Source: Polysphondylium violaceum (Eukaryota > Evosea > Eumycetozoa > Dictyosteliales > Dictyosteliaceae). Taken from it: a stretch of 23,027 nt of DNA. Shown one piece after another: positions 10,737 through 20,614 of the stretch (position 1 is the stretch's first letter; each line of letters opens with the position of its first letter). The stretch covers positions 1 to 23,027 of the forward strand of contig AJWJ01000384.1 of the NCBI GenBank assembly GCA_000277445.1, given 5' to 3'. The notes below the pieces were generated by a model. It searched no databases. It was not told where the DNA came from and worked only from the letters and a program-made list of their open reading frames with translations. Made by a program: the position numbers and the translations under genes.

Positions 10737-13700
10737 ATGAAAAATAACTTAATATTAGTGCTTGTTGCAACAATAGTGGTGATAAATGTTTTCTCAACAG
10801 CAACAGCAGCTCAAGAAAGTGAATCTTGGAGCAGCGCTAGTGTTGAGAGCGCTAGTTTTGCCAGTACTTCTAGTTTTAGCTTTAGTTATGGATCAAATAC
10901 AAATATAACAAGATGTACTCAATGGGATAGTTCTTACTTTGCCTCTATCCAGGCCCCAGGATTTGAGTCATATGTGGAATGGTATAATGGATTCGAGGTC
11001 ATCGAGTTTATCTATTATATACAACCAAATCAATTGACTCTTGGACCACAGGAAGGATATTCATTTGCTCTTTTTAATAGAAAACACTCTCAAATCTATA
11101 ATTTGGGTGTTAGATTGCCAGACCTTACAAATGAGACAATATCAAAAGATTTGTCAAAGTTGATATTTAATATATACGTAAGATTTGAGAATGTCGGTTC
11201 TGGACATTCAGGTAGTGGTAGTAGTGCCAGTAGTCAAGGTTCCAGTAGTAGTGCCAGTTTTAATGACAGGGATTCAGCATCGGGTCAAACTTTCAATATT
11301 CAAGAATACGACAATGATGACCAACCTATGGAAAATGAAAGAGGATTTGATCCATCATATATAGACATCAATGAACGACATACTCATAGACAATATAATA
11401 TTCTGCCAAGAGGGTCGATTGTAGATTTAGAAGACAGTAGTAGTTTTTATTTAAATATCATGTTAAATGATGTTGTAGTTGAAACAATTTCTTATGATCA
11501 ATACAACAATACCGAGAATCAATATCAATTGTTTTCATTTGATTGGTCACAATATGCAATCAATACAACTTATAATTTAACTTTGGCATACTATTATCCT
11601 CCTCCCCTTCTTGGTTTTGATATAATATGTTTAGTTGATAATATATTTTTTGAAACACCAGTTCAACAAGAATTAAGTAAGTATAAAGTATTATTATTTT
11701 AATAATAATAATAATAAAAAGATACTAACTACAATTTTAAAAATAGATAATGATGTATATGTAGATTCAAATGGTAATGATTATAATGGTGATGGAACTA
11801 TTCATAATCCTTTTTGCTCAATTCAGAGAGCTTTAATGGCTGTGGCAGATGGATACACAGTTTATGTAAATAGTGATCTATCAATACTTCCACCAAACCC
11901 TTCTTGGCCTTATGTTGTCGTCACAAGTCCAAAAAGAAATATAAGTATCTCTGGAAATGGCCCAGGTACACAGTATGTTTTGGATGCTTTGAATAGCACA
12001 TCAACTTTATCAGAGGGTGCACTATTTTTGGTTAATAGTGCCAATTGTTATATATCTAATCTATATATATTCATTAGATCTTTTACAAACATAGTTTCAA
12101 TCACATCCAATTCTTCTATTGTCTTGGATAATGTATATTTCGATGGCGGCTCCAATTCAGGCTCCCAAGATATAGTCTTTGCAAATTATATGTCCAATTT
12201 AACTGTACACCAATGCCAGTTTGTAGAGTGTGACAATAGTTGTATTAAAAGTGTGGCCCTATATAATAACATAGATCAAAGTTCTTTTAAGGAAACTTAT
12301 GGTGGGATTTATATCACAATTGCAAGCTATAATAGTAAAACAACCATTACAAACTCCTTTATGAGCTCAAATGGCGTCCAGATTTTGAGTTCTGTGGCAC
12401 CCTACGATACCATTTTCTTGGATAATCTAAACTATACAACAAATTTAGTTCAACCTGGCAAACAATATTTTTATCAAGGCAATTCATTCACAATGATCAA
12501 TTCGCTCCTCTATAATTCATCAGTGATATTTGATTTAAATCAAACCAAGAATGTGTACATCGGTAATTGTACATTAAAGGGAGTTTCTGTAAACTCCACA
12601 GGTGTCTTTTTGATCTCTTCGGTAGAGTCTGGAGAGATTAAAGATTCTTTTTTTACCAATTCTGACAACTATTATGTGCCTCTATTTGTAGTTACCAATG
12701 GGAATACATTTTTAATGTCAAATATATCAGTTTTAAATAATTTAAATATGTTTGTTTTGTTCAACTCTGTAAAAAATGTCACCATGAGAAACTCTACATT
12801 TATTGGCAACAAAAATGAATTTCAAATTCAAACCGAATGGACCAATATTACATTGGATCAAATCAATTATCTCAACAATAGTAATTCATTCTTACTATCT
12901 TATTCTGCCAACTTGTCACTATCAAATTCAGTTTTTGATACAAACTTTAATAATTTAACAAATCCAATTCCACTCATTTCACTCCAGAAACCATTCTCTG
13001 TAAACATTACAAATTCAGAGTTTGTCAATAATTTCAACTTTCATATCTTTAAAATTTTTAGATCATTAAATTCAAGAAACAAGGGTACAGGTAGTAGTGA
13101 TGGTGATAGTAGTAGTAGTAGTAGTAGCAGTAGTTCAAGCGGTAGTAGTTATAGTTTTAGTAGTGATAGCAGTAGTGATAGTAGCGGTAGTTATAGTAGT
13201 AGTGGTGGATCAGAATCAACTATTACACAAACAACAAATACAAACCCAAAGGATTTATTACAATATTCATGGGAAGATGATGATCCAACACTTGGCGTTA
13301 ATTTAGTCAATTTAACATTTGCAGATAATATTATTGGTGATTTAATCAATTTGAATTCGGTAACAGCAACCATTAGAAACATTACAGTAAATAACAACTT
13401 TTTGGGTACTTTTTATCCAATCAATTCCTACAATTCAAACCTTATGGTGTACGATTCTCTATTTAATGGAACAAGTCATTATTTCTACATTGAAAATAGT
13501 CAATATTATTTTTCAACAGTGGTATGGAATCAAACGCTTTGTATTAATGCTAGATCTTTGTATATCTATGATAGTCAGGGCGGGTTCCAGGGTTGTGAAT
13601 TCATGGGCACCTCTCCAAATTATGGATTTGTTGTAAAAAATTCCCAAGTATACTATATGAACACAGTATTTAGTGGTCTATCTTCATTCTACTATCCATT

Positions 13701-16497
13701 GGGATCCTATGAAAATACTACTACATCTTTTACAAGCTGTGTATTCTACAACAACTCTGCTGGTGAACAAATGATGACTTTTTCAAAGGGATCCGTTAGT
13801 TTTAAGGATTGCAGATTTACCAAGCTTGGTAGTCCAGGAGTAAATATAATGGAAGCTTCGAAAATGCAATTAATCATGTTTGATAATTGTATCATTAGTT
13901 GCAATGGTGAAAATAATGGCATGAGGATTGAAGATTCTGACATTATTATGATAAATAGTGTACTCGCAAATAACGAGTATCCCTATGGAGCGTTTATAGA
14001 GGTGTTTACCTCAAATATATCAATTTTCAACACACAAATAACAAATAACAATGATATATCATTCCAGATTCACAATAGTTTTGCAATACTCACCAAAGTG
14101 ATTCTGTCTTACAACCATTTATCTCAAGTCAATTTATTCACCATTTCCGAGTCTGTGTTTAGAGTTTCAGACACTATTATAAATCTCAACGTCTTGATTC
14201 AAAACACTGGAATGTTTTTCCTTACTGCTACCAACACCTCTATGAGTGATGTCACATTTATTGGAAATAATCTCCAAGATGCGTCAGTGATTTTGTTTTT
14301 GTATTCCAACTCTCACATCAATATCACTGACAACACCAAGTTTCAAGGAAATGTTTCGCCAAATGGATTGTTTACTTTGTATAATGGTGCTCATGCCAAC
14401 ATTATCGACTCTTCGTTCATGAGCAATACTTCACCAATAACATCCATTGCCTCGCTCACTGATGCCAGCATGTATATATTAAACTCGTCATTTGTAGAAA
14501 ATGTCTCTAGAAAGAGTGGTGGTGTTATGCTTTTGTCCGATTCCCACATCTCTATTGTAGAATCTAGTCTTCAAAAGAATGTTGCCAACACTGATGGAGG
14601 TATATTTTTTGCCGATGACTCTTCATTTATTCAATTTGAATCTTGTCTAATTTTAAATAATGAGGCTACTTATGGAGCTGGAGGCGTATGCTATTCTCCA
14701 AGCCAACCTATTTGCTCTTTGGATTTATCCAATCAGCTTGACCTAAACAAAGCAGTCTATGGAAATAATTTAGCTACAGGTCCTGTCCAACTCTCTATTG
14801 ACTTTAACAATAGTCTTCACGTAAATACAACTGTTGGCTTGAGTGTTTCTCTCACAGACTATTACAATGAAACAATCTCTATTCTTCCAAGTCCTTCCAA
14901 TTTTACTCTTGATGTTTACCTTTTGCCAAGTAATCAACATATTCTCTCTCAATCGTTTAATCACACAATGCAGGGTCTAGTGTCGATACCTATCACTTTT
15001 AGAGAGCCTACCTTTTCCCAATACTTGATCAACGCCACACAAGTCGATAGCAAGGGTCATGTTCTATACCAAAGTCTTGTGGTTCAACTTCTCCCATGTA
15101 GCCCTGGCTACTACCCCGGTGGAAATGAATCCTCCTGCATTCAATGCTCTCCTGGCTATTTTGGTACCGATGGATACAGCTGTATGGAGTGTGACACTGA
15201 AAAGATTCAATGTCCAGGCTTAAATATAACCATTGCAAATCAGGGTTACTGGATCTATAATCAAAGTTCAGAGTTTCATATCTTTGAATGTGATCCAAAC
15301 ATTTGTCTCACTGGCCAATGTCGTGCCAATCAAACTGGGTTCCTTTGTGCTCATTGTGATTCTGGATTCCAAAAAGTCAAACAAATTTGTACACCATGCA
15401 CGACATTCAACGTTCTCTTGTTACTTGGTCTTATCGCATTCTTTTGTTTGTATGCTTTGGCAATGACTATCTTTAGAGTCCCAACAGCAACGATCATTTT
15501 CAACTTTATTCTGGCCATTCAAATCATATGTATCTTTTCTCACAATATCCAATACTTTGTAATATCGCCTCTCATGAGCTTTGATATCGATTACTGGCCA
15601 AAGACTTGTATAGGACCCAATTTAAATTACTTTTGGAAAAAAGTAATCTCTTTAGGCATCATGTATCTCTTTGTATTGCCCGCGTCTGTGTTTTTCAATT
15701 GGGGACAATATCTTGTGTTACTCGCCTTTTCCAAGTACAAGTCTTTTATTCAAGAAACCTTTGATCGTAACTGGAAAGAGACATTGGTCAGTCAATTGAT
15801 GATGCTCTATGGCCCCATCACATATGTATCTCTTAGTCTTGTCAGTTGCACAAAATACGCCGACGCCTACTATCTCAACCAAGATGCCTCTATCCAGTGC
15901 TACACAGCCTCCCATTTACCAATGTTTATCATTAGTATACTCTCTATCATTTTTGTCACAGTCGGTGTCCCTCTCTATCTCTTTATTCAAATCAAACTCA
16001 AGAAAAGATACTTTATCAAGGTGTTTTTCGAAAAATACAAGGCCAAGTACATTTGGTGGGACATTGTGCTCTTGTTTAGAACAAGTATCTTTATTGCCGT
16101 CACAATTGCAACCACTTTCCACATTGATGCCAAGGGATTGGTCGTGTCGTCGATTGGTTTTATATTCACCCTTTTGAATTGGGTAATTAAGCCCTACAGA
16201 AGCCCATCGAGAAACGAATTGGATACTCATCTTGGACTGATTATTTGTTTTGGTGGAATCATTATCAACTCTCGTGCATTCTCTTTTTCTGAAAATCAAA
16301 ATCTCTTCAACATCGTACCGGGTATCGTTTTATCTTGTTCGACGCTACTTTTAATTGTCCCTGTAGTTCATTGTATCCGTTCGCTTGTGTCACCCAAGGT
16401 CCAATTCAAACACTCATACTCTTCCACCGGTAGCCAAAACTATGATGATCAACCCCTTTTATATCATTTCCTCACTCCAGAATCTACTACCAATTAA
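10737..16497 (+). CDS. Large beta-helix/multi-pass membrane surface protein with Ser-rich linkers (paralogue of 5780-10234)
   Basis: Exons 10737-11676 and 11747-16497 give 1896 residues; the 70-base GTAAGT...AATAG intron joins GAATTA-A to AT-AAT in phase. Layout: signal peptide (1 to about 25, ILVLVATIVVINVF); Ser-rich patch; N-terminal extracellular domain (about 55-310) interrupted by a second Ser/Gly-rich patch (about 157-180); the beta-helix entry motif YVDSNGNDYNGDGTIHNPF just after the intron; a very long Asn/Ser/Thr-rich repeat region (about 330-1350) broken by a Ser-rich tract at about 761-801; a Cys-rich stalk (about 1428-1533, PCSPGYYPGG, CSPGYFGTDGYSC, GFLCAHCDSGF); about nine membrane segments (about 1535-1858); and a short tail of about 38 residues. 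EKYKAKYIWWD...R before segment 6, YGP before segment 4 and the DASIQCYT loop match the minus-strand paralogue. It is about 430 residues longer, mostly in the repeat region, and its intracellular tail is much shorter. Function unknown. Confidence 0.87.
13087..13210 (+). repeat. AGT-rich trinucleotide tract encoding poly-Ser in the beta-helix
   Basis: AGT/AGC codons encode about 40 residues that are mainly Ser with some Gly and Asp (residues about 761-801). The tract lies inside the repeat region of the plus-strand receptor and has no counterpart in the minus-strand one. In other frames the DNA reads as poly-Val, which is a shadow. Confidence 0.85.
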
Positions 16498-17021
16498 GGT
16501 TGTGTATTAGGTCTTGGTTAATAAACAACAAAAAGTTTAAATCAATAATATTTTTTCATTTTGTATAAATCAATCGTAGCAAAAAAATAGTAGATGAATA
16601 ATGTAGATTAACCGATTTGGGATGATTATCATTTGAAATGGGTAACGTAACCTCAACCTGAAGTTCAAACTGCTTAATTGGGTTCTGATGATTTATCTTT
16701 TCGTCTACCCCACCCTGATTTATTTATAGTTTGAATTTTTTGGTTCATTATGTTTGATAAAAATACACTAAAAAGATTTCCACACCAATCTCATGCATAC
16801 TTTCTAAGGGAAGGGTATCCTCAAAAAATTAAAATTTGAGTCAAAAAATTAATCACCCACACATTTTCCTTTTTAAAAAAATATTACACTGCTCTAACAA
16901 AAATGGAAACACGCACAAGCTCGCACTTTTGTGATCAATCAACACAAAGCTGATCAAATACAAACAATTATTTTTAATTTTAAAATATTTTTATTTTTCA
17001 TTGATGAGGATTTTGAAAAAG

Positions 17022-17029
17022 TATAAATA
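17022..17029 (+). promoter_or_regulatory. TATA box of the 54-residue gene
   Basis: TATAAATA lies 140 bases before the ATG at 17169 and is followed by a pyrimidine/ATTAC-rich leader with no earlier ATG after about 17050. This is a good fit to a core promoter, though it has not been tested. Confidence 0.45.
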
Positions 17030-17062
17030 ATGATCGAAACTCATTTGAATAATTCATCTTAA

Positions 17063-17152
17063 CATTACTCAGTAACATTACTAAAACTACTACTATTTAT
17101 TACCACCATTACTTATTTATTTGTACTATTACCATTACTTTTATAACATTAC
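17063..17152 (+). repeat. Five CATTAC copies in the leader of the 54-residue gene
   Basis: CATTAC occurs at 17063, 17076, 17107, 17133 and 17147, with TATTAC between some copies. The whole run lies between the TATA box and the start codon, so it is likely in the 5' untranslated region. Confidence 0.7.
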
Positions 17153-17168
17153 CTATTTTAAATTCAAA

Positions 17169-17395
17169 ATGATCTTCAGTATGTAATCCTCATCAAAGAA
17201 ATGATCAAAAAATTTAATATTAATAACATTAAAACTATAGAAAACTTAATCAACTTTTCTTCCCCAGCCAAATCTGTTGCCCACAAATCAATCAAAGAAA
17301 TTACTGGTTGCATGAGTATTTCAAGCCAGAAATTAACTGCTATGATCCCAACTAAACCAAGCTGTGCCAAAGATATTGTAATCATTACTTTATAA
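17169..17395 (+). CDS. 54-residue small protein, unknown function
   Basis: Exons 17169-17178 (ATG ATC TTC A) and 17241-17395 join through a 62-base intron that begins GTATGT and ends CTATAG. The product starts MIFKNLINFSSPAKSVAHKS and ends KPSCAKDIVIITL. The alternative, an unspliced ATG at 17201 inside the intron, gives 64 residues that share everything from NLINF on. I prefer the spliced form because the first ATG (context AAAATG) would otherwise be followed by an immediate stop (MIFSM), and because the intron is typical in size, composition and borders. The protein is basic, has two cysteines (in ITGCMS and PSCAK) and no clear membrane segment or signal peptide. AATAAA follows at 17409-17414. 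Small proteins with a tiny first exon and abundant Ser/Lys are common in dictyostelids, but I do not recognise the family. Confidence 0.65.
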
Positions 17396-17832
17396 ATTTA
17401 AAATTAACAATAAAGTTTTTTATTTTTTTTTACTTTATATTATTTCTCCATCCTCGAGGTTTGTTTTTATACTTATGATAGCTAATAATCAAACTGTTTT
17501 ATATGAAGTAATATCTCATCTATCATAAAAACAGTTGTGATGTGGTGGGTGTGGGGGGGGGGGGAAAGATTAATAAAAAAATGTGGTGTCTACAAATAAT
17601 TTTAACACATTTACTCTTTCCTCCTAGTGTATATTTTTAACTACCAAAAATAGTATTATTTGTATTTTTGCCGATTTTTTTGATAAATTTGTTTTTTCTT
17701 CCATCAAGAAATTTGATATATACATTTTCATTTGTGATACAGGGACAAAAAAGAAATTTTAAATATAGTTCTTGTTATTTTTTATTTTGTATAAAATCAA
17801 TATTGTATAAAAAAAACACCAAATCATTCACA
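17396..17832. other. Intergenic region before the tandem seven-pass genes
   Basis: It holds the polyadenylation signal of the small gene, two interleaved 9-base inverted repeats (17473-17536), a run of 12 G following GT-rich DNA (17541-17564) and T-rich promoter sequence. An ATG at 17668 opens the same frame as the start used at 17833, but the extra residues are low-complexity and the ATG at 17833 has the better context. Confidence 0.55.
17541..17564 (+). promoter_or_regulatory. GT-rich block ending in G12, G-box-like
   Basis: TGTGGTGGGTGT is followed by 12 consecutive G, about 270 bases before the ATG at 17833. The GGTGGGTGTGG core fits the GT-rich sites described for Dictyostelium G-box factor. 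The homopolymer is exceptional in this AT-rich window. Confidence 0.4.
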
Positions 17833-18985
17833 ATGTCTGAAACTATTAATAATGGTAGTACCAGTGGTACTGGTAATAGTTTAGAATCGATCTCTATAGA
17901 CATACCTTTATCAGATGTTTATCAACTTGAACCTCAGCTTTTATTAAAGAATAGAGTTGAATCCTTTACATTTCTATTGATATTTCTTTTATTCCTTTTA
18001 AAAACACTCTATATATATTTCATTGACAATAGGCTACTCAAATCTAGAAAACCAAAAAAAATAGTATATTCACTTGTGTTGTTATTACTTTTGTTATTTG
18101 TTTTATTCAATTTTATATGGACCTTTAATCCCCAACAATTTACTTATTTTGTTTATTTGCAAATCAAAATAATAATTGGAACATTCACAGAAATTTTAGC
18201 CATTTCAAGTTGTATTTTAGTTTATTTATACTGGTAAGTATAGTTTAGCTCTAAAATAAACCAATTACTAATTATTAAAATAGGATATCGATATTGGAAA
18301 ATGATTTCAAAATTACACAAAAGCAAAAGGGTTATTCATTTTACTCTAAAGTTTTATTCTTTAGCTTTTTCTCCCTATTTTATATTATAACCTGTATTTT
18401 TTCAATTTTAACCTTTTTTAAAAAATATTTCTTTGAACGAGATGATTTGATAACTAAAATAAGAGTATATTATTTATTATCAACAAACTTTGTGGTAGTT
18501 ATTACTCTATGGGCATTTTTAATTTACAAATACAAAACTTTGGATAAAACTGTGACTAATCGAATTGTAAGTGATCCTTTTAAGAAAAAAATCTCATAAT
18601 ACTAATGAAAAGATAATAGAAAAATTTTTTTATAGTTGCATCTGTTTTTTCATTAAATGAGTTATCATTTGTTATCCTTAACTGCGTAGTGAATTTTAGT
18701 AACCAAGCTGGTTATTATTGGATTTATATATTTAATTTAATAGCAATTTATTTACAATTAATATTTTTTATAAACCCTATCGATTTCAATTTAATTCTAA
18801 GTAAGTTATCTCGACACCAGAACAACAATAACACAGAACCTGAAATCAAAGAACAACAAAATGAAATAGATCTAGAAGAAAACCAATTTTCAGTAAAAAA
18901 TATTGAAATCGAGCAAGAAACTCAGATCATAGAACAACAAAATGAATTTGATCGCTCAAAATCACTAAGTGACCAACAACCCTAA
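17833..18985 (+). CDS. Seven-pass membrane protein, tandem copy 1
   Basis: Exons 17833-18233, 18284-18566 and 18620-18985 give 349 residues. Hydrophobic segments lie at about 49-67, 82-104, 112-135, 153-177, 192-212, 230-252 and 258-282. The N-terminus (about 48 residues, Ser/Thr/Gly-rich) has no cleavable signal. The C-terminal tail (about 65 residues) is polar, with repeated EQQNE and many Glu, so a coiled coil is possible. Intron 1 splits a Trp codon (TG|G) before ISILENDF. Intron 2 ends at AATAG (18619), not at the T-rich TTTATAG 16 bases later, because only the first keeps frame and matches the second copy (KNFFIVA against KTFFIVA). I do not recognise the family; topology alone would allow a receptor-like protein or a plant TOM1-like membrane protein. 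Confidence 0.8.
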
Positions 18986-19395
18986 CGATCTATTCAAAAA
19001 AACAACAATATATTTAATTTCAAATAAATTGTTGTTTCTCAATATATATGGCACAACCCTGTACTTCCAAATTAGATGTTCATTATATTATTTGTAAAAC
19101 ATAGTAATCATCTATTGGCTCCACAAAAGGGTGATGAGGGGTAATCTATTTATAAAAAAAAAAAAAAAATGAAGAATTGAGTGGGGATGCAATTTTGAAG
19201 GGTATGTGTTTGGTGGGTGAAAATATTCTTGTGGTATCGAATGAATATTGATTAAAAGGGTATCTTTTTTTAGTACCCTTTCATTTAAAAATATATTTGT
19301 TTTTTTTTGTTTATATAATAACAAATTTCTATACAAATAGAGGAGAACAAAAATTTGTTTTGATCATTTTTTTATCAACCTCTAAAACTTAAAAA
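18986..19395. other. Intergenic region between the tandem seven-pass genes
   Basis: AT-rich DNA with a 14-base A run near 19156, a GT-rich segment (about 19170-19225, including GTGTTTGGTGGGTG) and the promoter of the second copy, which is T-rich close to the ATG. No coding frame or RNA gene was recognised. Confidence 0.55.
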
Positions 19396-20457
19396 ATGTC
19401 AGAACCTGATGTATCTTTAGCAGAATTTTATGAAGGGTATCCAAACTTTTCAAAACAAAATACAGGTGAATTTATTGCTGTAATTGTTGTTTTAGGACTT
19501 TTGTTTTTGAAAACTATATATGTCTTTGCCTTTGACAATACAATGAAAAAAACAACCAGGCTCAAGAAACTAATCTATATTGTGATGTGGATTTTTATGT
19601 TAGTCACCGTTCTGTGCAACACAATTGCCACATTTTTTGCAGAAAAGGTTACTTGGAGGCTATACTTTAAAATCTTTTATGTTACAGATTTCATCACCGA
19701 AGTTTGGATTGATAGTTGTTTTGCTTTGGTTTTCTTGTATTGGTAAGTGAGATTGATTCAGAAAGATTTTCATATTCAAACTCTAACCCATCATTTTTTA
19801 TAGGATATCTGTGTTGGAAAATGATTTTAAAGTGAAAAAAGATCGTTATCCCATCTTACATAAAATTTTATTTTTTGGTGTTTTCTTTATCCCCAATAGC
19901 ATATTATCGATCTGTTCTCTAATTTTTTTATATCACTCTTCTTTAACTACTGATGATAATCTTCTTGTTCTTATGAAGTTGAAAAATTATTATCTATTTT
20001 CAAGCAATACCCTTATTGTACTCATCCTATGGGCCTATTTAATCCGTCAACTTATTATTTTAGATATTACCATCACTAAAAAAATTGTAAGTTTAATTTC
20101 ATTGACCATTAATTTAATAGATTTGAAATCTGACAATGTGCTTTTTCTATACAGAAAACCTTTTTTATAGTTGCCTTCTTTTTTTCCCTGAATCAAATTC
20201 TCTATTTAGTATTCAATTTACTTGGTTTTAATTTTAATTACCCAACTTATTATTATTATCCCTCATTTGTTTTCAAAATGTGTTTGGTTTTACAATTAAT
20301 ATTTGTAATTGATCCAATAAATTTCCGTCTAATCAAAAATAAAATACTTGGAAGATCAAATACTCCATCCTCGTCCAAAGACCAAGCCAATCAAATCTCC
20401 AACAAAGATATTGAATTTGATCACCGAGAATCTGGTCCTGGAACTCCTGGACCCTAA
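19396..20457 (+). CDS. Seven-pass membrane protein, tandem copy 2
   Basis: Exons 19396-19742, 19804-20086 and 20155-20457 give 310 residues. The middle exon is 283 bases, exactly as in copy 1, and both introns have the same phase and position (Trp codon TG|G; after KKI). Seven hydrophobic segments match those of copy 1 in order and spacing. Shared stretches include YWISxLENDF, YYLxSxN, LWAxLI, FFIVA and DPINF or NPIDF near the last segment. The N-terminus is about 25 residues shorter than in copy 1, and the C-terminal tail is short, ending ESGPGTPGP instead of the Glu/Gln-rich tail. The third exon would be missed without splicing because the unspliced frame stops at 20170. The ATG at 19396 is preceded by AAAAA. 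Function and family are not recognised. Confidence 0.82.
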
Positions 20458-20506
20458 ACAAATCCATCTCCCTCATTATTTATCAATTAATTAACAATTG
20501 AAATTA

Positions 20507-20548
20507 AATAAAATTACTTTATATTAAAACATAATTTTAAACTTTATT
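20507..20548. terminator. Facing polyadenylation signals, seven-pass copy 2 and stt3
   Basis: AATAAA on the plus strand (20507-20512) faces its reverse complement at 20543-20548. Each is at a suitable distance downstream of its gene. The two messages therefore probably overlap at their 3' ends. Confidence 0.5.
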
Positions 20549-20572
20549 TTTTCTTTTTTGATAGAGTCAATA

Positions 20573-20591
20573 CCCTATTTTCCTAATAGGG
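20573..20591. other. 7-base-pair hairpin next to a T run
   Basis: CCCTATT and AATAGGG form a perfect stem around the loop TTCCT, and a T run follows from about 20596. It lies between two convergent genes, inside the likely 3' untranslated region of stt3. It looks like a bacterial terminator, but this is a eukaryote, so its role is open. Confidence 0.6.
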
Positions 20592-20614
20592 CTTTGTTTT
20601 TTTTTTTTGTTACC

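Larger units (their letters stand above)
16498..17168. other. Intergenic region, receptor gene to 54-residue gene
   Basis: AATAAA at 16520-16525 ends the receptor transcript. Bases of about 16610-16725 are clearly less AT-rich than their surroundings and contain no coding frame; a small RNA is possible but no known class was recognised. The promoter of the next gene has two TGATCAA copies (about 16933 and 16952), a TATA box at 17022-17029 and a leader with five CATTAC copies. No tRNA was seen. Confidence 0.55.

Noticed and set aside
13097-13306. Plus-strand poly-Val open frame
   Set aside because: It is a shifted reading of the AGT (Ser) repeat inside the receptor gene.
17201-17395. 64-residue unspliced form of the small gene as the main product
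   Set aside because: Its start lies inside a typical GTATGT...TATAG intron, and an earlier ATG in a strong context joins in phase. It is kept only as an alternative.
17668-17832. N-terminal extension of seven-pass copy 1 from the ATG at 17668
   Set aside because: The added 55 residues are Phe/Ile/Lys low-complexity with untranslated-region composition and are absent from copy 2. The ATG at 17833 has a better context and alignment.
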